Source: Gigaspora rosea (taxonomy: Eukaryota > Glomeromycota > Glomeromycetes > Diversisporales > Gigasporaceae). From it: a DNA stretch of 64,000 nt. The DNA lies in contig QKWP01001156.1 of NCBI GenBank assembly GCA_003550325.1, positions 33,771 through 97,770 of the forward strand, in the 5' to 3' direction. A program made the translations under genes and the position numbers. The notes below the pieces were generated by a model. The model saw only the letters and a list, made by a program, of their open reading frames with translations. It was not told where the DNA came from and made no database searches. Shown in pieces: positions 55,504-64,000 of the stretch (positions are counted from its first letter, which is position 1; every line of letters begins with the position of its first letter).

Positions 55504-57849
55504 CTATGTTGAATTGTCATTCTGTTCATTTATATTTGACTGAATATAGTTGTTAAATCTTGAAGTCATTTCCTCAGGTTGTTGATATCTTGAAGGAATT
55601 ATATTTGCTGAATTTGAACCTATAGAAGATAATGAATCTGAGGGAGAATATGAACGTTGTGGAGGTTGAAGCATGATATCATCACAAATATCTGATACAT
55701 TGATATCATCATTAACATTTATTGGTTGTGAATTATAATATCCTTGGTACGGAGCATATGAATCTCTATCATCATCAATTACTTCTGATATAGGTGCATT
55801 GTTACCATGATAATCATTATGCACTCCATTAAAAGTATTTGGAATATATCCACTACGATTTATTGATTGCATAGTAGTTTGTGGTGTTATTAATTCATGT
55901 TGATTTTGTCTAATAACAGGAACATTTGATTGATTTATTGGAAAAGGATTTGGCTGTGGAGATCTATTATTAGGATAAGGTTGTCGTGGATAACCCGTGT
56001 TTGAGAATATAGGTTGTGATGTAGCTTGTGGCGCTATTATTGGGTCGTGTTGATTTTGTCTGACGAGGGTAATAGGTTCAGAAATAGCATTGTAAGAATA
56101 ATCTGAAGCATTTACATTAGATTGATTTATTGGAATTGGATCGAGCTGAGGAGATCCATTATTAGGATAAGGTTGTCGTGAATGGCCCATATCTGATAAC
56201 ATTGGTTGTGAAGTAACTTGCGGTGCTATTATTGGGTCATATTGATTTTGTTGAACGATGTGAACAGGTTCTGAAATAGACTCCAAATCATTATAAGAAT
56301 ATTCAGGTACATTCACATTATACTGATTCATGAAATTGGGTTGAGGAGGTCCATTATTAGGGGGATAAGGTGGTCGTGGATGACCCATATTAGGGAACAT
56401 CGGTTGTGGAGCTATTATTGGGTCACGTTGATTTTGTCTGATAACAGGAATAGGTTCTGAAGTAGGACCAATATTATTGTGAGAACGCTCAGGGTTAGGA
56501 TAATGAGTTCTATTGTTCGAATAAGGTTGTTTTGGATAATCAATCGTATCAGCATGATAAAGAGGACGTTGTCCAGGATGACCATAATTTTGTGTTGCAG
56601 CCCTTGATCCATAATTTGGAGTAGTAGTCCTAGATCCATAATTTGGAGTAGTAGTCCTTGATATGTAAGGTGGCGGACCCACCATTATTGGTTCGGGAGA
56701 ACTTGACCGTTTCTTGTCTGGTATAAAATTTTCAGAATACGGTGATGGCGAAGGTTTGTGGTAAGGTGGAAGTGAAGAATTATTATTGTCAATTTCCGGA
56801 AGTGTGGGTCGAATAGATAATGTTTTTTTCTTTTTTTTCTCTTTCAATCTCTTATTAATACGTTTTCTGCGTTCTTTTACTAGAAGTTCATCAATTCTGA
56901 AAAGATCATAGTTAAATTAAATTATTAAATATTGTATATTTGAATAAAATATTGTATATTATACATATATATATAATAAAAAAGATATATCTATAGTATA
57001 TAAAAAAAAAAGTCTAACCTTTTATCAATTTTGTGACAACAATATTCCTTCAGATTACCTCTGATTATACACAGCAGAGGTATATAAAGAAGAGCAGCAG
57101 AAATGAGTTTAAAGGCTGAAAAGAGAAAAATAACAAGAGAAAATGCCATCAAAACTACGACAAGGCGTTGGATAGTATCTTCACCATAAGAAGTAATATC
57201 ATAATATTTTTTTGCTTTACTCAATGGAACGATAGAGTAAAGTGTAAATGCATTAATAGCCTGACGAGGTGCCTCAGCAAAAATTAGACGTTTCCAACCT
57301 ATCAAATAGTAAACGAATGAATAACGAATTCCAAAAGTAAAATAATAGAAAAAATCAAGTAATAATGAATATAATACCTTTAAATGAAAAGAACACAAAA
57401 AAAGCAATCCTATCTGACCATTTCTTCGAATTATTGATTTTACAGAAGAAACAATAGTGCGCATAACTACCTAAAGTATAATATTTATAGGCAATTCCAC
57501 TTGTAAAAGCGAAAGAAATATCTCTAGTGTTATAGATATAATTAGCTTTCCTGAAATCTAAAAAAAGAAGAATAAATGACGCAAATATACAGCCGACGTA
57601 AATCCATTTTGCGATATGGAAAGGAATTTTAGGGGCAACAGATGAACTCCAATGGTCAAAAACGAGTAAAATTCCAGCAGTCCAAATATCGGCAATATAA
57701 ACAAGAACTGATTTTAATACAATAAAAAAGACGAAAGAATGTTTTATCCTATAATAAACACTATCTTTTTTAAATTCTTGTTCGTCAACAAAATCAAATT
57801 TGTGATCTTGAACTTGTTCTCTTTTCCACTTTGCGGCCGAACAACACAT
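55504..57849 (-). CDS. KCH-type fungal potassium channel/transporter-like membrane protein
   Basis: Three exons, 57849-57378, 57298-57019 and 56896-55504, with GT-AG introns of 79 and 122 bp and agreeing phases, giving 714 residues. The N-terminal ~250 residues match the fungal KCH family (low-affinity K+ uptake, Kch1/Prm6 of yeast): DFVDEQEFKKDSVYYRIKHS, VVLKSVLVYIADIWTAG-type membrane helix, WIYVGCIFASFILLFLDFRK, RDISFAFTSGIAYKYYTLGS, CFFCKI, FFVFFSFKGWKRLIFAEAPR. A further pair of hydrophobic helices is LVVVLMAFSLVIFLFSAFKL and ALLYIPLLCII. After a basic stretch (KERRKRINKRLKEKKKKK) the last ~450 residues are Pro/Asn/Gln-rich and probably disordered, with a 9-residue repeat (RTTTPNYGS, three copies) and three ~65-residue repeats (QNQ.DPIIAPQ...PYPNN...). 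The start MCCSAAKW is preceded by an A-rich context. The tail is unusual; the family call rests on the N-terminal part. Confidence 0.85.
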
Positions 57850-58869
57850 TTTTAAATGTTAAATATATTAATGCGTGTTTCCTTCGTTCTGTTTATGAAT
57901 AAATCGTTGATTTTTTGCTATTTTACTGACTGTTTATTACTTTTTTATATTGTAGCAAAGATTAACACATTTCTTAACTATAATGATAAAGGCTACAACT
58001 CGAAAATAGGTCCAGCCAGCAAACCTATGATAGGGAAAACGTTGTCTTGTTAATTAAATAAATTAAGTAATATAGTCGGAATGCCTCTAAGACGAATAAT
58101 GAAAATAATTTATTTAATTAGCGTCATAAAAAATGAAAAGCGAGAGTTAAGAGAAGGTAGAAGGAAATGACCGTGGGAAAAGAGAGAAAGTAAAAAAAAA
58201 AGGAAAGAATACTAGCTTGACAGAAATTGAACAAAAATAAGTTCAGACACTTTCACTACACACACCTTGTTATTATTTCAGTTTTCGTTAAGGTAGCATT
58301 CATTTTTTGTGTTTGAATTTACAAATATAATAATTCTTAGAGGTCGTACCGTTTAACATTGATAGATACGTTTGTTTTTCGAAATAAAATTGCACTTTAA
58401 TACGTTCAATATTGGTGTAATTGTTTTTTCTGTTGATTATGTAATCAATGATCAATATATTGTGAAATTGAGCTGACATTCACAATCTCGATTATATGCG
58501 TTAGCACGTTAGCAGATCAATTAATTTTAAAAAAATCTTTCCTTTTGTATCAGCGATACAAGAAAATAAACATATATGGTGGTCTTTTAGTTGTGCTATT
58601 CGAAATAATTAAAATATCGAATTTTTATATAAACATGTGCTTTATTGCGAATCGGTTTTAGAGTTGGCGTTTGAAGAAAAAACAGTATTTGATATTAATA
58701 AAAATTTGAAAAAAACACATTAAATCTAACAATTCGAATTTGAGCAATTAGAATCAAGCAAATTCCAGCAATCCGATCCTGAAATCCCGATTCGCATACC
58801 ATAAATGGGGATCCGAATAAGTGCCGTGGAACCACTTGACTTTTTATACGTAGATCAACCAATTAAACC
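57850..58869. other. 5' region of the KCH-like gene
   Basis: Upstream, presumably promoter-containing DNA. No TATA or regulatory motif can be assigned with confidence. The plus-strand open frame 57856-58053 has no family resemblance. Confidence 0.4.
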
Positions 58870-59075
58870 ATGGATTTTGTTTACACGGATCAGCCCAACG
58901 AAAAAGCTTCGACGAAGAAAATCAAGAAAAACGGCCATTCAAACCTGTCTTGGTCCATTAAAAAAAATGTCAAGGAAGTAATTACCTATAAATCTGCTCC
59001 AAACTCTAATACAGAGTTTAAATAGAACTTTATCACGTGGAAACATGACTTTAACGATCCTCATAAATGGGTTGG
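58870..59075 (+). pseudogene. Possible first exon of an unknown gene, one in-frame stop
   Basis: From an accATGG context at 58870 the plus strand reads MDFVYTDQPNEKASTKKIKK, NGHSNLSWSIKKNVKEVITY and KSAPNSNTEFK, then TAG at 59023-59025. After the stop the same frame continues NFITWKHDFNDPHKWV to a GTACGT donor at 59076. A microexon (aacaatataag, between AG and GT) could follow at about 59107. The composition is coding-like but the family is not recognised. It could be a 51-residue gene or the broken first exon of a larger one. Confidence 0.35.
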
Positions 59076-59229
59076 TACGTAATCTTTAACTGTCATCTAT
59101 TTTTAGAACAATATAAGGTTATCCTTTTTGAATTAAATCAATTTATTAGGAATAACGATAAGAGGTAGAGATTTACCCGGGTAAAAGTCACCCCGGTAAC
59201 ATGTAAATGCATTCACTATCCGGTTAACC

Positions 59230-59641
59230 TAGAGATGTTAAGTAATTCGTCAGATCCGGTCTAGGTCGGTCCCTAAGAAGTCTGGTCCCGAACTAGTTAA
59301 GAGACTAGTTCACTCCCCTGTTAAAAAAATCCAAAACCGGTCCAACCCTAGCGGTTTAGTATAATCTTTTGTCTATATATAAGAAAGAAAGAAAAAAAAT
59401 TAAAGTATATATTAATTTAATTTGAAACCTACCAATTTGAGTACCTAATAATTCTAGTACATAATAACGATAATTAATGAATAAAATGGAAATGCCGATT
59501 TTAATTATGGAGATTTAAAAAGTGTTGTTCGTTATTTACTACGTATTAATTTATTCGATGTGTCAAAAATGACATACTTATAACAGTTCTGAGCCAGCCC
59601 CTAAAAAGTCCGGTCCGGACCATGTCCACTTAACATCCCTA
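59230..59641. mobile_element. 412-bp hAT-type MITE, TIR tagagatgttaagt
   Basis: tagagatgttaagtaattcg at the left is mirrored by ccacttaacatccctag at the right. Flanking 8-mers ggttaacc and ggttgacc differ by one base, fitting an 8-bp hAT target duplication. cggtccggaccatgtcc lies near the right end. Confidence 0.8.
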
Positions 59642-59822
59642 GGTTGACCTGGATTAAAAAACTTTGCCCAGAATAAAAATGGAGAGCTCTTAATTTTCGC
59701 CGGTATACTTCATTATCGATATTATATTTTTAGGGTTTCTAATCGAATGATTTATTCAGATAAACCTCTCGATCTTATTTGAAAGCACTAAAATAGCAAT
59801 AATGATATTACGATAACCACAT

Positions 59823-59974
59823 AGGGCCTACCCTCGTTATAACGAAGAAACTTCTAAAATTTTTAAAATTTTTATCATTATACTATGTAACGTTATAGCG
59901 GATATTTCATTATGATGGATTTATAATAAAAACTTTCCAGCCCGATCACTACGTTATAGCAAGACTGTCGACTG
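59823..59974. mobile_element. ~150-bp pogo-like MITE relic
   Basis: ctaccctcgttataacgaag at the left, and acgttatagcaagactgtcg (actg) at the right, are imperfect inverted copies of the CAGT..CTCGTTATAACGAA type. The internal sequence is shared with 15056-15150. Boundaries approximate. Confidence 0.5.
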
Positions 59975-60528
59975 GAATTGTTTTACTTTGATTCTGTATG
60001 TTTGTAGAATAAAATATATCGAATTTAGTTTGGTTGCTATTAGATGCTAGAAATAATCTCAAATGACCCAGGTATGTTACTCGTTTTACTTATTTAAGTG
60101 GGTGATACAAACCAAAAAGGAAATCCGATTTTAAACTAAGTGTGAGATAAAATTTAGGGTTAGAGCCTTAACGTTAGAAGCTATGGAAACAGATTAACGT
60201 TCATTATATGTAAAGACATTTTTAATTAGTACACCAAGGTCGATTTAAACACAGTCTTTGCGTATTTTCGCTTTTTTCTCCTTTCGTACGCGTTCGGATT
60301 CTTTTTCCTATGTAGGGCTGATCCGGAATGGTCAACATTTGCTCCCTCCGATTGGCTATTTCCTCTTCAAGAGTGTGTGTTATCTGCGCAATAAGTGGAT
60401 ACGTATCAAGCTGGGATCGGATGATCGCAGGAAAGTTAGGTCGGAACATACAAACTATCAGCTATGTCATATTACAATCTTGGATATTATCAAATATGGG
60501 GTCGTGACGATGATATATGGGTGAAGTC
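59975..60528. other. Intergenic, no gene seen
   Basis: Open frames of 75-88 codons on both strands (60222-60449 minus, 60258-60524 plus) overlap each other. The minus one (IRSQLDTYPLIAQITHTLEE) has a somewhat protein-like composition but no recognised family. Confidence 0.3.
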
Positions 60529-60790
60529 TAGATAACCTTTTAACGGCACTATGTTTTGGTTTTATCACGTGGTAAAACTGATTTTAACATTTATCGTAGG
60601 CTAAAACCGTTAAAATATAACTGGGATATAATTATAGTGTTAAGTTATTTTCTTTACATTGTCAAATATACATGCAATAAAACTGTAATTTAAGAATTTA
60701 TTGAGCATAATTTTTTTATATTTAATTAATATTTGCACTTAACATTTATTGTATAGCTTCTTTTAAAGCAATAAAGCTATATCTTAAGAA

Positions 60791-61630
60791 TAGTGATTCT
60801 GGCCGATATGACAAAGTCGGCTAAGCCAAAAAATTTTGGTCGATTTTTTCAAAATCGGCTAATCGATTTTTATTTCCCCAAAAATAGAAAATATAATTTA
60901 CGCGTATTACGCACAAAAGACATTTTTTATAGTGATCGTCATGCACTATAATCGAGAAAAAAACCTGTTAAAGCGATGCTTGGTTAAACAATTCTCATAC
61001 AATAGTACTATAAGATGCACATACTATGTTGTAGAAAATGACTAAATTTGCACGATTTAACCTGGGTCGCATGGCCGAAGGCCATGTGACACGGGTTAAC
61101 CACGCAAATTTAGTTATTTATACAATCCCTATATTATTGTACGGGAACAACCTGTGCGTCACCTTCACCTCAATAAAAACAATAAAATAATTAAATCGGG
61201 ATACTTTCATACTTTTATCAATATTAAAGTGTTCCGATTTAGTTTTATTTTTTAAACATGTGCCAATAAATGAGTGAAAAAAGTACAGGTTGTTACATAA
61301 GACCCATACAATAAGTAATGTTATGAACATTTGATCGAATTCGCAAATAAAATAACACTCAGGCCATTCATTATTGTAATATAGATTCTCTTATTCATGT
61401 TTTTATTATTGCAATTGTCATATGTGCGAACTTTTTTTCTACAAACATATTTACATGACATTTTCATTCACCACATGTGCAAACGCAACATTAATTAATA
61501 AAGTTCTATGAGTTATATAGTCAGTATTCACATGCTAATAGTCTAATTAGAAAATCAGCTAAGCCAGCTAGGCCGATCAAAATTTATCGGCTTAGTCTAG
61601 CCAATAAATTTTGATCGGCCAGAATCACTA
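60791..61630 (+). mobile_element. hAT-type MITE copy B (840 bp), nested
   Basis: Ends tagtgattctggccgatatg and gatcggccagaatcacta, flanked by the perfect 8-mer CTTAAGAA (60783-60790, 61631-61638). It is the reverse complement of copy A along most of its length but lacks the TTAA insertion, so it supplies that element's empty site. The open frame 61118-61330 is not conserved as coding sequence in copy A. Confidence 0.93.
61056..61101. repeat. Palindrome ttaacctgggtcgcatggcc... (copy 3 of 3)
   Basis: ttaacctgggtcgcatggcc then gaaggccatgtgacacgggttaac, self-complementary. Part of hAT MITE copy B. Confidence 0.8.
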
Positions 61631-61987
61631 CTTAAGAATTGAGCATTGTTCTTTTTTTACTATAATATTTTGTGCTTAACATTTGCAGTATAGCCTTTTT
61701 TAAAGCTAATTATTATTATTCTAAATTTTTAAAACTTTCATCAACAACATTCGATGCTTCAAAGCCAATATTTGCTTGCCATCTGTTTAGATTATTAAAT
61801 TATTTGTTTTGACGTTAGTTTATTTAACTTTAATTTTGATCAATATTTTATTATTAGTTATAACTAGTAATTTGTTTTTTATTTTAATAGTTTTAGCATA
61901 CGATAAATGTTAAAATCAGTTTTACCACGTGATAAACCAAAACATAGTACCATTAAAAGGTTATCTCAGCATCACTAGTGAAGTCAA

Positions 61988-62184
61988 TAGAAAAGGCAAA
62001 TTATTTATAAATAAAATTTTTTAAACTTTAAAATAAAATATTTATTGGATTTTTTTTATTTTTGATTTTATATTGTTATAGAATTAAAATAAAACAAATT
62101 ATTAAATTTGATTTAATAATTGTTAAGATATTTTATTTTAAAGTTTAAAAAACTTTTACTAAAAACAATTTGCCTGTTTCTATT
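61988..62184. repeat. Inverted repeat, arms ~60 bp
   Basis: aatagaaaaggcaaattatt...aaactttaaaataaaatatt and aatattttattttaaagttt...caatttgcctgtttctat pair with each other around 62090. Probably a small TIR element. Confidence 0.7.
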
Positions 62185-62689
62185 GATCTCCTCCATATTG
62201 TAATTACAAAATATTACAAAAGTCACAAAATTTGCATAATTCTGCTACAAAATTTTCAAAAATTCAACCAAAATTTTTTTATATACATATACTTCACTGA
62301 AACTATAAAAAAATTGAAAATATTATTATTATATATTAATTATGTTTTTATTATATTTTAAAAAACGTAATAATTACTAGTTATAAGTTAATAATAATAA
62401 TATAAATAATATATATTAAAACTGTTTTAGTAATATTAATAAAAACATTTTTAAAACATTATTAAACTAAATAAATTTCATATTTATAGTATAATATAAA
62501 TATTTATATTTTATAAATATATCATATTATAATATATTTTATAATATTAAATATAATATAAATAAAACAAATCAATAATATAATGATTTAGACAAATGTA
62601 TTTAACCCAAAATCTCGCAAAAAAGATTTTTTGTTAAAATACGAAGGATGGTTTCATAAGCAAAATTACAAGATATAAGCATTTTTTAA

Positions 62690-63860
62690 AAATAATTTTG
62701 GTTTAAAAAATATTTTTAAAAAACTTATTTTAATATATTTTTAAAATATAATAATAATGTTTTTATAATATTTTTAATAATATTAATGGTTTGGATTTAC
62801 TGTTTTGTACTAAATTTAGTACATTTTGCAAAATGCATAAAAAATCCAAAAAATTAAAAAACTCAATTTTTTTTATATACAAAAATCTGATAAATCTTCA
62901 AAAATTGTTTAGCAAAATTTTTTTTTATATTAATAATAAAATTATTAAGAAAAAAATTTTTTAATAACCTTAATTTTTGTGTAACAATGCTCGTACTAAG
63001 TTAAGTACATTTCCGTCTGTATTTTTATTATAAAATTACTAGTAATTTTCAAATTGTGGCTTAGCACAAAAAATTTTTTCTAAAAAAAAGAACTTTTTAG
63101 AAAAAAAATCATATAAAATCAAAAATAAGACTTAAAGTTATCAAACTTTTTAGACATAATGCTCTATATCTAACAAATTATAAAGAGTTATTAAAATCAT
63201 AATTAATAATTAAAATTAGCAGATAATCAGGTTTAAAATGTGTCATAATTTAGTACTTTGTACTAAATTTAGGGTAAATCCTATCCATTAAAATAATGTA
63301 TTAAAAATATTTTAAAAAAATTATTTAAATTTTTTTTTAAAATATAATAATAATATTTTTACAATATTTTTAATAATGTATTAAAAACATTTTTAAAAGT
63401 TTATTTTAAGTTATTTTTAAATAATAATAATAATGTTTTTATAATAATTTTAATAATATTAAAATAATGCTTTAAAAACATTTTTAAAAAGCTTATTTTA
63501 AACTATTTTTAAAATATAATAATAATGTTTTTATGATATTTTTAATATATTAAAATAATGTTTTAAAAACATTTTTAAAAATTTATTTAAAGTTATTTTT
63601 AAATATAATAATAATGTTTTTATAATAATTTTTATAATATTAAAATAATGCTTTAAAAACATTTTTAAAAAATTTATTTTAAAGTATTTTAAAATATAGC
63701 AATAATATTTTTATAATATTTTTAATAATATTAAAATAATATTTTAAAATATTTTTAAACAATTTATTTTAAACTATTTTTAAAATATCATAATAATGTT
63801 TTTATAATAATTTTATAATATTTTTAAAACAGATTTAAATTTTTATTTTATTTTTAAAAT
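62690..63860. repeat. AT-rich minisatellite, ~91-bp unit, interrupted by a TTAA element
   Basis: The block aaaaacatttttaaaa recurs at about 63383, 63474, 63565, 63655 and (variant) 63746, spacing 90-91. Each unit also has aaatataataataatgtttt and ttaataatattaaaataatg. A unit lies left of the insertion at 62787-63287, so the array once continued across it. Confidence 0.85.
62787..63287. mobile_element. 501-bp TTAA-flanked element inside the minisatellite
   Basis: TTAA at 62783-62786 and 63288-63291; ends tggtttggatttactgtttt and ttagggtaaatcctatcca are imperfect inverted copies. tactaaatttagtac palindromic motifs lie just inside both ends. Removal joins ...aataatattaa to aataatgtattaa, restoring the minisatellite unit. 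Confidence 0.75.
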
Positions 63861-64000
63861 TTTTATTATATTATTAATATATTATAAAAATATTATTAAA
63901 ATATTTTTTTATATAAAAGCATATTTATTATATTTTCAAAATATTATTATTTTATTATAAAAACATATATACTTTTTTTTAAGTTTCAGTAAAGTATGCT

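Larger units (their letters stand above)
60529..61977. mobile_element. Outer hAT-type element with 8-bp duplication GTGAAGTC, hosting hAT MITE copy B
   Basis: Ends tagataaccttttaacggca and tgccattaaaaggttatctc-type inverted repeats (about 80 bases, through ttttggtttatcacgtgg and gattttaacatttatcgta). GTGAAGTC occurs on both sides (60521-60528, 61978-61985). The left end lacks eight bases (tgatgctg) present at the right. A ~45-base direct repeat (gcttaacattt..tatagc.ttttttaaagc) lies on each side of the inner insertion. Non-coding. Confidence 0.83.

Noticed and set aside
58441..58520. Possible tRNA or small RNA gene in the unique-looking DNA upstream of KCH
   Set aside because: No cloverleaf, no A/B box pair and no GGTTCGAATCC-type T-arm could be found here or elsewhere in the window.

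Overview
The window looks like an AT-rich, repeat-dense piece of a fungal nuclear genome. The best fit is an arbuscular mycorrhizal fungus of the Glomeromycotina (Rhizophagus-like). The evidence is spliceosomal introns of about 80-180 bp with GTAAGT/GTTAGT/GTATGT donors, a kinase with the N-terminal CxxC...CxxC ribbon typical of the expanded Rhizophagus kinases, a BTB-TLDc protein of the expanded Glomeromycotina type, a fungal KCH-type membrane protein, and dense decayed transposons. The assignment is inference from family recognition.

Host genes are few and all lie on the minus strand. They are a four-exon kinase-like gene (16249-18062) that lacks the two catalytic aspartates, a two-exon BTB-TLDc gene (19411-20925), and a three-exon KCH-like potassium transport gene with a long repetitive tail (55504-57849). 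A fourth large minus-strand gene (25930-30573, seven exons, about 1,111 residues if repaired) carries a DDE/RNase H-like transposase or integrase-type core. It is broken by a 195-bp MITE in exon 1, and its first intron holds a second MITE.

The rest is mobile DNA. 1-13.5 kb: a hAT-like transposase cut by the window edge, then TIR elements, including a 433-bp palindromic element with two MITEs nested in one arm. 13.5-25.9 kb: the kinase and BTB-TLDc genes among relics, one from a PIF1-type helicase. 31-42 kb: a decayed pogo/Tigger-like transposase (plus) and a decayed LINE (minus), each pierced by MITEs, two of them copies of one family. 42.5-44.7 kb: a third copy of a 342-bp MITE and a 1.4-kb TIR element. 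44.9-50.7 kb: a nearly full-length LINE with ORF1, ORF2 and poly(A), damaged by a few nonsense codons and frameshifts and split by a 740-bp assembly gap. 51.9-54.7 kb and 59.2-64 kb: nested hAT-type and TTAA-type MITEs, then a ~91-bp minisatellite.

The most informative feature is nesting that can be read from the window itself. Several insertions have their empty site elsewhere in the same 64 kb (the opposite arm of a palindrome, a second copy of the host element, or an open reading frame that rejoins). This fixes the target-site duplication as TA, TTAA or 8 bp for each family. I saw no tRNA, rRNA, CRISPR array or bacterial-type operon.
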